A stretch of 42,821 nucleotides of DNA from Terriglobia bacterium (GTDB lineage: Bacteria; Acidobacteriota; Terriglobia; Bryobacterales; Bryobacteraceae): contig JAIQEX010000048.1 in NCBI GenBank assembly GCA_020073615.1, forward strand, positions 1 to 42,821, in the 5' to 3' direction. Both the position numbers and the translations under genes were made by a program. Position 1 is the stretch's first letter. The number at the start of each line of letters is the position of its first letter. This document shows, one piece after another, positions 24,726 to 32,788 of the stretch. The notes beneath the pieces are model-generated. The model ran no database searches. It was not told where the DNA came from and worked only from the letters and a program-made list of their open reading frames with translations.

Positions 24726-26503
24726 TCCTTTATTTCCACCTGGACGGTTTTGACGCCGGAGACGACCATGTCGCCCACTTCGATCTCCATCCCGGCGACC
24801 TTGGAGTTGCGCGTCTGGGTCACGCCCGCGAGACTGGCTTGCGAGCCCGCCAGGATGAGGGACACCGAGGGCGGCGGATCGGGCAGATCGGCGCCCTCGA
24901 GCTGGAAGGCGGGGTCGGCGCGCCACACGCGGATATACGCCTTGGTGTTGGGGTGGAGGCTGTTCACCGTGCTGACCAACTGGCCGGCGCTGCGCGGGCT
25001 GGCGGTGAGGATCTGCCGGAAATCGGCGAGGTTCGCCGTGTTGCCGTCGGCCACGGTGAAGTAGAGCGTGCCCGGCTCGGCGCCCAGGGGCACCTGGTAC
25101 TCCGCCTGGCGAATGATTTCGGAGCCGTTTTCCCCGGCCAGCACCACCTTGATTTGCACCTTTTCGCCGGGACGGACCTCGCTCCGCGAAACCGAGACGC
25201 CATCGATGGTCAACTGCTTTTTCTGGTCGAAAGCCTCCACCTGGAGCGCCACCTTTTTCAAACGGAGGGCGTCGAAGCCGCTCTGCATCACGTAGGCCAC
25301 CGGGATGGCCGTGGAGAGCGAAACCAGCATGGCCGAGCCGTTATCGGCGGCGAACATGTTGTTGAGCTTGAGGGGCGCCGGCCCCTCCTGGAATTCCACT
25401 TCTCCGGTGACGCGCAGGCTGGAGGCGCCCACGGTGCGCTCGGTGGCGTCGATGGTGGAGTAAACGGCCATCTGGATGAGCAGCGGCGACAGCAGCGGAT
25501 CGTTCACCATCTGCATGCGGTACTTCTCGATGGGGCGTCCGCCGCGCGACACGGCGATCGACACCGGCACCAGGGCCGCGCGCTTACCGAGCTCGCCGGC
25601 CACGGCGGTATTACCGTCCTGGCTGATGGTGCCCATCCACTCCCGCGCCGTGGACAGTTTGAATGAGGTGTTGACGCTGGGCAGCAGGGCGACCACGTCG
25701 GCGCGCGCGAAAGGCAGGGCCGTGGCCCCGATATCCAGGAAGCGGTGCCCGAACGCGTAGACGCGCGTGCCGTCGATGTAGGTGACCGTGCCATCGGCGC
25801 CCACGCTGAGGTCGCCGGCCATAAGCTGGACGCTGATCATGGAGCCGGGCTTGAGGTCCGCGGGGTTGCCCATGGCGGGCTCGATGCGGGCGCCGGCGGT
25901 GATGCCCTGGCTCGGCTCCAGGCCGAGCGTGCGCAGTTGCGGTGCGAAGGCCTCGAGCGTGGCGCGGCTGAAGCCGCCGAACGAGACCGGGGTGGCGATA
26001 TCGATCATGCGCGCGCCGCCGGCCGCCGGCGAGAGCGCGCCGGGCCCGGGGCGCGGAAGAACGCGCGTCAGATCGCGGTCGGCCAGCGCGATGGCGGGGC
26101 GCCGGACGGCCGCCGCGGCCGGCCCCGCCGAGGGGCGCACCATATCTTCAATAGGACGTATGCCCGCGATGGGATCTTTCGAGAAGGGAAACGCCATGGC
26201 GACGGCGCCCGCCAGCCGGCCCTCGATATACACCGGACTGCCGCTCATTCCCTGCATGACGCCGGCATGCTCCAGGGGCCCCCCGGAGAGCCGCGCGAGA
26301 ATCAGCGACTCCTTGGGCCCGACATTATCAAGCACGCCGAGGATTTCGACCTGGAATTCCTCGATCCGGTTGCCGGAAAAGACGGTGCGCCCGCTGCCGC
26401 GCATTCCCGGCTTGATGTCCTTGAGGGGGAAGAAAGCGGCCCGCTGGGCCGGCAGGGACAAAGCACCGGCGAGCGCGAGCACCGCGGCTACAAAGCGAGG
26501 CAC
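24722..26503 (-). CDS. SpoIVB-like S55 serine peptidase, secreted
   Basis: A 593-residue exported protein (signal peptide VAAVLALAGALSLPAQ). The S55 domain is recognised by FPLKDIKPGMRGSGRTVFSG, a nucleophile loop GVMQGMSGSPVY (Ser87/Ser89) and a histidine in VYAFGHRFLDIG. In Bacillus, SpoIVB cleaves a membrane-bound signalling complex during sporulation; Gram-negative relatives of unknown role are frequent in Acidobacteriota. No PDZ domain is evident. The C-terminal 200 residues look like beta-rich adhesion domains (VALQVEAFDQKKQLTIDGVS, PGEKVQIKVVLAG). The 4-base overlap with the propeller gene shows translational coupling. Substrate unknown. Confidence 0.85.
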   Translation of the reverse strand: MPRFVAAVLALAGALSLPAQRAAFFPLKDIKPGMRGSGRTVFSGNRIEEFQVEILGVLDNVGPKESLILARLSGGPLEHAGVMQGMSGSPVYIEGRLAGAVAMAFPFSKDPIAGIRPIEDMVRPSAGPAAAAVRRPAIALADRDLTRVLPRPGPGALSPAAGGARMIDIATPVSFGGFSRATLEAFAPQLRTLGLEPSQGITAGARIEPAMGNPADLKPGSMISVQLMAGDLSVGADGTVTYIDGTRVYAFGHRFLDIGATALPFARADVVALLPSVNTSFKLSTAREWMGTISQDGNTAVAGELGKRAALVPVSIAVSRGGRPIEKYRMQMVNDPLLSPLLIQMAVYSTIDATERTVGASSLRVTGEVEFQEGPAPLKLNNMFAADNGSAMLVSLSTAIPVAYVMQSGFDALRLKKVALQVEAFDQKKQLTIDGVSVSRSEVRPGEKVQIKVVLAGENGSEIIRQAEYQVPLGAEPGTLYFTVADGNTANLADFRQILTASPRSAGQLVSTVNSLHPNTKAYIRVWRADPAFQLEGADLPDPPPSVSLILAGSQASLAGVTQTRNSKVAGMEIEVGDMVVSGVKTVQVEIKE

Positions 26504-26558
26504 ACACCCATTGTACCCGGGCAGCGCACCGCACGGCGCGGATAATGCAGGAGCCGCA

Positions 26559-26579
26559 GGCGGGAACGAAACGCCCGCC
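26559..26579 (-). terminator. Hairpin downstream of the large TPR gene
   Basis: GGCGGG and CCCGCC arms with a nine-base loop lie about 20 bases past the minus-strand stop at 26598. No strong T-run follows on the minus strand. Probable transcript end between this gene and the S55 peptidase gene. Confidence 0.4.
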
Positions 26580-26597
26580 CCAAAACGGCGCGGTTGT

Positions 26598-28628
26598 TTA
26601 CTGCTTGCGCTCGTTGGCCAGGCGGACGCGGGCGTCGTCCAGTTTCTTGGCGACTTTCGCCATTTCCTCCGGGTCCGCGTCCGTCTGCGCGCCGGTCTGG
26701 AACCCTTTCAACGAAGCCTGCCATTGCGCAATGGCGTCCCGCGTTTTGCCCAGCCGGGCATAGATGTCGCCCAGGTGGTCGTGGACCGTCGGGTCCTGCC
26801 CGCCGATGCGGTCGAGCGCCCGCACCGTCAGGCCCTCGGCCTCGGTGTATTTGCCCTGGCGGTAGTAAACCCACCCCAGACTGTCGAGGTACGCGCCGTT
26901 GTCCGGGTCCAGATCGAGGGCCTTCTTGACCAGCTGATAGGCTTCGTCCAGGCGGACGCCGCGGTCCGCCAGCATGTAGCCCAGGTAGTTCAAGGTGCCG
27001 GAGCTGTCGGGGTTCATCTCCAGGACTTTGCGGAACTCCGCTTCCGCGGCATCGTATTTCTTCATGCGCTCGTACATGGCGCCGCGCATGAAATAGATGT
27101 TCTCCTTGTCCTCGTTGGAAGCCGCCAGTTTCTCGGCTTCATCGAGCGACTTGCCCATCTCGGAGTAGCGTTTACCCTTCTCGTAGATCTGCGCCAGCGC
27201 CAGGTGCGTTTCGCGATCGTGCTCGCCATGCAACAGGGCGCGGACTTCGCCGGCCGCCTGGTCGATCTTGCCCTGGTCCGCCAGCACATCGGCGTGCTCG
27301 ATCACCACCACGCGCTCGCCGGGGAATTTCTTGAGCGCGGCGTCGGCTTCGCGCATGGCGCTCTCGTAATCCTTCGCCGTACGGTAGGTATCGACGATCT
27401 GTCCGGCCGCGCGCGGTCCCGCGGTCTTATCGAGGGCCGTCATCTGGCGGAAGGCTTCGACCGCCTGCGGGTATTGCGCGGCGCCGCGGTAGAACACCCC
27501 GAGCTGCTCGAACATGCCCGCGCGGTCGCGTCCCTCGGCGGCGCTATAGCTCTTCTTGGCGGTATCGTCTATTAGGGCTTTGAGCGCGGCGATCGCTTCC
27601 GGGGTTTTGCCTTCGGCCTGCAGCAGGCTGATTTCTTCATAGCGCACGGGCAGGCTTTCCGGATCGAGCTTGCGGGCCTTGTCCAGCGCTTCCCGCGCCT
27701 TGCCGTAATCGTGCTTGGCGCGGTAAATCTCGGCCATGCTCAGGGGAAGCTGCGGGTCGCGCGGCTCCTCCTCGGCCAGCTTCTGGTAGATGCCGAGCGC
27801 TTCGTCGAGCTGCTCGGAGAACATCAGATCCTGCGCCAGGCTGCGCGCCAGGTGATCGTTGTCGGGCGAGAGCGCCATGGCGCGCTTGAGCGCGTCGGCG
27901 GCATTCTTCCAGTCCTTCTGCTCCTCGTACGCCTTGGCCAGGAACACCAGGGTGCGCTCGTTGGGACTCTTCTCGGTGACCGTCTTCAGCTTTTCGATGG
28001 CGCGTTTGGTATCGCCCAGGTTGGCGTACAGCATGGCCAGGCCGGTGAGCGCGTCCTCGCTTTCGGGATCGGCCTGCAACGCGGAATTGTAGGCCTTCTC
28101 GGCTTCCGGAGACTTGCCCGCCATGCGATAGAGCTGGCCCAGAACCACCCAGCTTTCGGAATCCTTGGGATCTTTCGCGGTGATCTGCTGGTACTGGTCG
28201 ATGGCCTTCCGCAGCGTACCCTCGTCGATCTTGCTTTCCGCCGAGTTGCCGAGCGCGCGCATGTAAATCCGGCCCAGCATGCGGCGCGCATCGAGGTTAT
28301 CCGGGTTCTGCTTGAGCATGTCCTCGGCTTGCGAGACCGCCTCGCCGAGTTTCCCGGTCTGGACGTAGAGATCGGTCAGCTCTTCGAGAATGATGCCCGC
28401 CGCGGGGTCGAGCTTGAGCGCCGCCTGGTAATGCTGAATCGCCTTGTCGACGTACTCCCGGTTCCCTTCGGAACCCGCCAGCTCCGCGTACAGCCGCCCC
28501 ATGGCAAAGTTGTAGTAGGCGCCGGCTTTGTTGTTGTCCGCCGGCTTGGTGGCGGGAGCCGGGGTTTGCGCGATGGAGACGCAGCCCAGGGTAAGAGTCA
28601 GAAAAAGCGCTTTGGCCGAACCGATCAT
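26598..28628 (-). CDS. Large secreted TPR protein
   Basis: A 676-residue protein with a signal peptide (AKALFLTLTLGCVSIAQ), which may be lipidated since a Cys is near the cleavage region. It holds about 15 tetratricopeptide repeats from residue 35 to the end, for example AMGRLYAELAGS, VLGQLYRMAGKSPEAEKAY, GLAMLYANLGDTKRAIEKL, YLGYMLADRGVRLDEAYQL and SLGWVYYRQGKYTEAEGL. The layout resembles PelA/BTPR-type or PEP-CTERM-associated TPR lipoproteins, but no specific family can be named. It is divergent from miaA; the 100-base gap between them must hold both promoters. Likely a scaffold in the periplasm or at the outer membrane. Confidence 0.85.
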   Translation of the reverse strand: MIGSAKALFLTLTLGCVSIAQTPAPATKPADNNKAGAYYNFAMGRLYAELAGSEGNREYVDKAIQHYQAALKLDPAAGIILEELTDLYVQTGKLGEAVSQAEDMLKQNPDNLDARRMLGRIYMRALGNSAESKIDEGTLRKAIDQYQQITAKDPKDSESWVVLGQLYRMAGKSPEAEKAYNSALQADPESEDALTGLAMLYANLGDTKRAIEKLKTVTEKSPNERTLVFLAKAYEEQKDWKNAADALKRAMALSPDNDHLARSLAQDLMFSEQLDEALGIYQKLAEEEPRDPQLPLSMAEIYRAKHDYGKAREALDKARKLDPESLPVRYEEISLLQAEGKTPEAIAALKALIDDTAKKSYSAAEGRDRAGMFEQLGVFYRGAAQYPQAVEAFRQMTALDKTAGPRAAGQIVDTYRTAKDYESAMREADAALKKFPGERVVVIEHADVLADQGKIDQAAGEVRALLHGEHDRETHLALAQIYEKGKRYSEMGKSLDEAEKLAASNEDKENIYFMRGAMYERMKKYDAAEAEFRKVLEMNPDSSGTLNYLGYMLADRGVRLDEAYQLVKKALDLDPDNGAYLDSLGWVYYRQGKYTEAEGLTVRALDRIGGQDPTVHDHLGDIYARLGKTRDAIAQWQASLKGFQTGAQTDADPEEMAKVAKKLDDARVRLANERKQ

Positions 28629-28691
28629 CGAGTTTTGCCTTCTTCCCGCCGTGTGGAGGTCCCAGCCGGCCGGAGGTCACTCATACTATTG

Positions 28692-28697
28692 TATAAC
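28692..28697 (+). promoter_or_regulatory. Possible -10 element for miaA
   Basis: TATAAC preceded by TTG reads as an extended -10 box about 34 bases before the miaA GTG. No convincing -35 hexamer stands 17 bases upstream. It lies in the short gap between divergent genes. Confidence 0.3.
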
Positions 28698-28730
28698 GGG
28701 GTTTCCGGTCGAGCTTCCGACAAACGTACT

Positions 28731-29711
28731 GTGCCCATCGAAAAACAAGCAAACGAATCCCTTACCTCTCTAGATGCGCCGGAACGCCCGCTGGTTGCCG
28801 TGGCCGGCCCGACGGGGTCGGGAAAGAGCGAGCTGGCGCTCGTCATTGCGGAACAATTCGACGGCGAAATTGTCAACTGCGACTCGCTTCAGGTCTACCG
28901 CTACTTCGATATCGGGACGGCCAAGCTGCCTCCGCACGAGCGCCGTGGTATTCCGCATCATCTCATCGACGTCCTCGACCCCGACCAGCTCTTCACCGCC
29001 GGCGAATACGCCCGTCTGGCCCGCGAAACCATCGCCGCCATTACCGCCCGCGGCCGTCTTCCGATTCTCGCAGGGGGCACCGGCTTTTACCTGCGTGCTC
29101 TATTGGACGGGCTATTCGAGGGACCGTCACGCGACCAGGCTCTGCGCGACCGCCTGGTGGCCCGCGAGCGGCGGCGTCCGGGCTCGCTCCACCGTCTGCT
29201 GGCGCGGTTCGATAGCGAAGCCGCGCGCCGGATTCATCCCCACGACGTGCCCAAGGTGACGCGCGCCCTGGAAGTGTGCCTGCTGATGCGCCGCCCTGTG
29301 ACGGAGCTGTTCCGCCTGGGCCGCGACACCCTGCGCGGCTACCGCACGCTCAAGCTCGGCCTGCTGCCCGGCCGCGACGCGCTTTACGAGCGGCTGGACA
29401 AGCGCTGCGCGGGGATGTTCGAAGGCGGCCTGGTGGAGGAGGTGCGGCACATCCTGGCGCGGGGATTCGCCGCCACGGCGAAGCCTTTCGAATCGCACGG
29501 CTACCGCCAGGCGGTGCAGTTGCTGGCGGGCGAGTTGAACGCGCGCGAGGCACTGTTCTATGCGCAGCGCAACACGCGCCAGTATGCCAAGCGGCAGATG
29601 ACGTGGTTTCGCCGCGAGCCCGGCCTGGTGTGGCTGAAGGGATTCGGCGATGCGCCGGAGATCCAACAAGCGGCGGTGGAATGCGTGCGGCCGTTCGTGC
29701 AGAAAAGCTGA
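28731..29711 (+). CDS. miaA: tRNA dimethylallyltransferase
   Basis: A 326-residue enzyme that adds a dimethylallyl group from DMAPP to A37 of tRNAs reading UNN codons. Landmarks: P-loop AGPTGSGKSE, the tRNA/substrate motif CDSLQVYRYFDIGTAK, RGIPHHLIDVLDP, ILAGGTGFYLRALLDG, VPKVTRALEV, and the C-terminal signature SHGYRQAV and RNTRQYAKRQMTWFR. No in-frame ATG exists near the expected N-terminus; GTG 28731 is the first reasonable start and adds about 20 residues before the conserved strand. The long open frame further upstream is antisense to the TPR gene and not coding. Length is normal for the family. Confidence 0.95.
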   Translation: MPIEKQANESLTSLDAPERPLVAVAGPTGSGKSELALVIAEQFDGEIVNCDSLQVYRYFDIGTAKLPPHERRGIPHHLIDVLDPDQLFTAGEYARLARETIAAITARGRLPILAGGTGFYLRALLDGLFEGPSRDQALRDRLVARERRRPGSLHRLLARFDSEAARRIHPHDVPKVTRALEVCLLMRRPVTELFRLGRDTLRGYRTLKLGLLPGRDALYERLDKRCAGMFEGGLVEEVRHILARGFAATAKPFESHGYRQAVQLLAGELNAREALFYAQRNTRQYAKRQMTWFRREPGLVWLKGFGDAPEIQQAAVECVRPFVQKS

Positions 29712-29714
29712 GAT

Positions 29715-29757
29715 GCCGGGTTTACAGACGACAGCGTCTGTCCCACGGCCCGGACGG
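29715..29757. terminator. Hairpin between convergent miaA and DUF2461 genes
   Basis: ACAGACG/CGTCTGT with an ACAG loop (29724-29741) is a perfect seven-pair stem, and CCGGG/CCCGG can pair outside it. The position between two convergent stops suits a bidirectional terminator. There is no T-run. Confidence 0.5.
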
Positions 29758-29776
29758 TCTGGCGCGCGCGGTGGCG

Positions 29777-30478
29777 CTACGAGAAATAAGCCTCCTGGCG
29801 CTTCTTCGCCGCGGGCGCGGTCAGAAACTCCAAAAACGGCCGCATCGCCCGGAAGCGCTGCAACACCTCGCCGTACAAGGCCGGCGTGGTGGCCAGGTCC
29901 GGCGGCAGCTCGACATACAGGATGAAGCGCTTGAAGCGGAGCAGGTCCGCCGCGGGGTGGTCCGCGCAAAACCCCTTGGGCACGCGCGAAAGTTGTTCTC
30001 CCTGAAGGCCGCCCAGCAGCCGTTTGACCGGCCGCGCCCGCAGGATCTTGCGCAGCTCTTCATGCCGCGCCGCAATCTGGTTGCGAATCGCCAGCAGCGC
30101 CTCCGGCTGCGGCATATAGACGCCCCCACCGATGGCCACCTCTTTGTGCGACACCGCGACATAGTAGCCGGCGTCCCCGTGGTTCGGCGCGCGGCGGTGA
30201 AAGCTTGCCGCGATGTGCTCCTTGTAGGGCGTCTTGTCCTTGCTGAACCGCGTGTCGCGGTAGATGCGGTAGATGGCCTTGTCCGGATCGGTGACGTAGT
30301 CCGGCGCGAAGGCCATCATGGCCGCGTTCAGCTTCTCCACCAGCAGCCGCATGGGAGCCTTCACCTGCTCCTCGTAAACCGCCTTGCGCGGCTGAAACCA
30401 CTCCCGCTGGTTGTGGCGCGCCAGCCTGCGCATGAAATCGATGCCCGCTTGCGGAAAGCCTGGAAATGCGGAACCCAC
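29777..30478 (-). CDS. DUF2461 family protein
   Basis: A 233-residue protein of normal DUF2461 (TIGR02453) length. Family landmarks are FLRRLARHN.REWF near the N-terminus (here FMRRLARHNQREWFQPRK), YRIYRDTRFSKDKTPYKEHI, the aromatic GYYVAVSHKEVAIGGGVYMP, and LSRVPKGFCADHPAADLLRFKRF. The function is unknown in all members. It is divergent from murB with overlapping 5' ends: the ATG at 30478 lies 27 bases before the murB start, so promoters must lie within the other gene or be very compact. Confidence 0.9.
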   Translation of the reverse strand: MGSAFPGFPQAGIDFMRRLARHNQREWFQPRKAVYEEQVKAPMRLLVEKLNAAMMAFAPDYVTDPDKAIYRIYRDTRFSKDKTPYKEHIAASFHRRAPNHGDAGYYVAVSHKEVAIGGGVYMPQPEALLAIRNQIAARHEELRKILRARPVKRLLGGLQGEQLSRVPKGFCADHPAADLLRFKRFILYVELPPDLATTPALYGEVLQRFRAMRPFLEFLTAPAAKKRQEAYFS

Positions 30479-30504
30479 GCGACGCCTCCCCTATAATCAA
30501 GGTA

Positions 30505-31467
30505 ATGCCCACCACCGAAGAGACGCACGCGCGTCTCGCCGGAATTCCCAATCTAACCGTTCTCCCCGGGGCTTTGCTGGCCCATTATACGCGCTTCGGC
30601 ATCGGCGGCCCGGCCGATATCTATGCCGAAACGGGCAGTGTCGAGGCCTTCATCGCCGCCCTCACGGAGGCGCGCGCGAGCGGCATGGCCACGGTGGTGA
30701 TTGGCGACGGCACCAATCTCATCGTTTCCGACCGCGGCTTCCGCGGCATCGTGCTGCGGTATCGCGCCGACCGCCTGCTGGCCGCCAACGGACGCGTGGT
30801 GGCCGAGGCCGGCGCGGTCCTCCAGGACCTGGTGGATTTCACCATCGCGCGCGGCTTCGAGGGCCTGGAAACGCTGGCCGGCATTCCCGGCTCGGTGGGC
30901 GCGGCGGTCTACGGCAATGCCGGCGCCTATGGCCACTCCATCTCCGAGCGCGTGGTGAGCGTGCGCTTCTACGATGGCGACGCGGTGCGCGTCTTTACCA
31001 ACGAGGAGTGCCGCTTCCAGTACCGGGAGAGCGTGTTCAAACTGCACAAGCACTGGATCATATTCTCGGCCGAACTGCGGCTCGACCCGGCCGATTCCGG
31101 CGCGCTGCGCAAGACGGCGGACGACATCCTCCAGGTCCGCAACGAAAAGTTCCCGGTGACCATGAAGTGCGCGGGCAGCATCTTCAAGAACCTGCTGCTG
31201 AAGGATCTGCCCACGCCGGTGGCGGCCGAAATTCCGCCCGCGGCCGTACGTGAGGGCAAAGTGCCCGCGGCCTGGTTCCTGGAGCAGGTGGGCGCCAAGG
31301 GCCTGGAGCGCGGCGATATTCACGTTGCCGGCTACCACGCCAACCTTATATATAACGGCGGCGCCGGCACGGCCGCGGACCTCTGCGCCCTGATACAGGA
31401 GCTCAAGGCTCGCGTGCGCGCGCGATTTGGCATAGAGATGGAAGAAGAGGTGCAGTACGTGGGCTGA
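30505..31467 (+). CDS. murB: UDP-N-acetylenolpyruvoylglucosamine reductase
   Basis: A 320-residue FAD enzyme that reduces enolpyruvyl-UDP-GlcNAc to UDP-MurNAc with NADPH in peptidoglycan synthesis. The start is ATG 30505 (AAGG upstream); an in-frame ATG at 30466 would overlap the divergent gene. Landmarks: the N-terminal HYTRFGIGGPAD, FAD-binding VVIGDGTNLIVSDRGF, GLETLAGIPGSVGAAVYGNAGAYG, YRESVFK, catalytic Ser in KCAGSIFKN, and QVGAKGLERGD with YHANLIYN near the end. The short insertions and the AGSIFKN form indicate a type II MurB. The usual GGGTN turn is GDGTN here, a small departure. A likely active enzyme. Confidence 0.95.
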   Translation: MPTTEETHARLAGIPNLTVLPGALLAHYTRFGIGGPADIYAETGSVEAFIAALTEARASGMATVVIGDGTNLIVSDRGFRGIVLRYRADRLLAANGRVVAEAGAVLQDLVDFTIARGFEGLETLAGIPGSVGAAVYGNAGAYGHSISERVVSVRFYDGDAVRVFTNEECRFQYRESVFKLHKHWIIFSAELRLDPADSGALRKTADDILQVRNEKFPVTMKCAGSIFKNLLLKDLPTPVAAEIPPAAVREGKVPAAWFLEQVGAKGLERGDIHVAGYHANLIYNGGAGTAADLCALIQELKARVRARFGIEMEEEVQYVG

Positions 31468-31909
31468 CCCTCATTTAACAGATCGCATCGGGTCTCGGGT
31501 CGTGGTTTCGGCGGCAGGCGGGCGCACCGGGTTCACAGTGCGCGACCTCACGGGCGTTTTGCTGGTGTGAAAGGGACTTCGCGACAGCTGTGGCGCTCCT
31601 TCAACTACCGCGGACCTCTGTCGGGCAGGCTTGGCGCGATGGTTGGCGTCACTCTCAGCGGATTGGCCAGAAAGGGCCATATCTCCCACGGCTCTTGGCC
31701 CCAGAGGCCTCACAGATCCCTGGGTCGTAATACCTGGATCCGGCGCATTCGAGCCCCACGTGAGGCGTCTGGAGGCCGTGTTGACGGGCTCGGGGCGCGC
31801 GTTGTAGAGTTTCAGCAATTCCTAACCATCGGTTAGGGATTCCTGAAATGCCGTATTCGCCACGAAATATTAGAATCGCCTGTAATCATGCGGGTCTCAC
31901 GCATTACGG
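31468..31909. other. Gap without recognisable genes between murB and the IS1634 remnant
   Basis: A minus-strand frame of 115 codons covers 31471-31818 but has poor protein character, no domain and a Pro/Arg/Thr-rich composition, so I do not call it. The stretch ends with the 17-base imperfect inverted repeat at 31811-31847. No terminator with a T-run is seen after murB. Confidence 0.5.
31811..31847. repeat. Imperfect 17-base inverted repeat, possible IS end
   Basis: Arms TTCAGCAATTCCTAACC and GGTTAGGGATTCCTGAA match at 15 of 17 positions around an ATC centre, with CCTAACC/GGTTAGG perfect. It lies about 60 bases beyond the truncated end of the IS1634 transposase fragment. It could be an IS terminal repeat, two abutted ends, or an operator. 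Confidence 0.4.
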
Positions 31910-32200
31910 TGGTGTTTACCTCTTCCACGAATCCGAATTTTGCGGTCGGTCCAATGATACATCGGTCCCCAGCCTAACCATTCGCCGTCCTTGAGACCGC
32001 GAAACACTTGCTCGATCTGTTGTTGGCCGGAGTACCCTGCCACCACCTCTTCGGCGGTCCAATCCAAACGATTGGTGAGCAGCACGGTGCGGCCAAGACG
32101 TTGGGCCGCGAAAACGTGCGCGCTTCCCAGGAAATCGTCGATCCGGTCCAGGCTGCCATTGCGGTTCATGCAGATCTTTTTCTCCGAAAACAGTTTCTTC
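31910..32200 (-). pseudogene. IS1634-type transposase C-terminal fragment
   Basis: The frame reads LGRTVLLTNRLDWTAEEVVA and GYSGQQQIEQVFRGLKDGEW, then LGWGPMYHWTDRKIRI, which is the highly conserved C-terminal DDE-E region of IS1634 transposases. Upstream only about 25 residues of plausible sequence remain, and downstream the frame degenerates right after KIRI, where intact proteins continue with HAFYCMLGL. More than 80 percent of the gene is missing. It lies directly after the hydrogenase/Hdr cluster. Confidence 0.8.
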
Positions 32201-32251
32201 AGTTAAACAACTGGCGGGCACAAGTCAATCCCCCGCCGGTCGATCGATCGA

Positions 32252-32764
32252 TCATTCCCTCTCGAAGTACTCTCGTGCCACCCATCCGGCGGCTTCTCGC
32301 ACCGCGCGTTGAACCGGTTCGGATAATCCGGGACAGACTTCCTCGGGCAACGGACCGGTCTGGCAGGCGAGCACACGCACCTCCACGCCGGTCTGGTGCT
32401 GCAACTCGCGCAGCATGTTCGAGGTGGGCAACTGGTGCATGGAAAAATCGTCCAGTTTGACCGCGGGGATCTCGGCTGGGTCGATTTCGAACCACTCACC
32501 CGGCTCCCGGCCGAAATCCGCCGCGTCGACAATCAGCAGCCGCCGCGGGCGCACGGAGCTGATACAGAGCGTGAACAGCAATTTGCGCACTCCCGTTCCG
32601 GCATCCAGCAGGCAAACGCTGCCGGGCACGTCGAAATGCGTCTCCAGGTATTCGGCCAGCGCGCAGCCGAAGCCGTCATCGCCGAAGAAAACGTTGCCGC
32701 AGCCGAGGATCAGCGCCGGTTTCGAGCAAAAATCGGGAATCACGTCTTCTTCTATCGTTGCCAT
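32252..32764 (-). CDS. [NiFe] hydrogenase maturation protease (for the group 3c enzyme)
   Basis: A 170-residue endopeptidase, last gene of the Mvh/Hdr cluster, 24 bases after mvhA. The nickel-site motif LILGCGNVFFGDDGFG and a second acidic residue in LLIVDAADFG are present; MHQLPTSNML near the middle is typical of the FrhD/FrcD-like branch associated with group 3a/3c enzymes. It would remove the 25-residue tail that follows His454 of the large subunit. It is clearly different from the protease of the group 3b operon at 14233, so each hydrogenase has its own processing enzyme. Confidence 0.88.
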   Translation of the reverse strand: MATIEEDVIPDFCSKPALILGCGNVFFGDDGFGCALAEYLETHFDVPGSVCLLDAGTGVRKLLFTLCISSVRPRRLLIVDAADFGREPGEWFEIDPAEIPAVKLDDFSMHQLPTSNMLRELQHQTGVEVRVLACQTGPLPEEVCPGLSEPVQRAVREAAGWVAREYFERE

Positions 32765-32788
32765 GACGGCCTCCGCTACAGTGTGGTC

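Noticed and set aside
27711-28730. Upstream extension of the miaA frame
   Set aside because: It is antisense to well-supported TPR repeats and lies far outside the normal MiaA length.
31471-31818. A 115-codon minus-strand frame after murB, considered as a gene or as part of a group II intron
   Set aside because: No reverse transcriptase segment, no domain V-like hairpin identified and an atypical Pro/Arg/Thr-rich composition.
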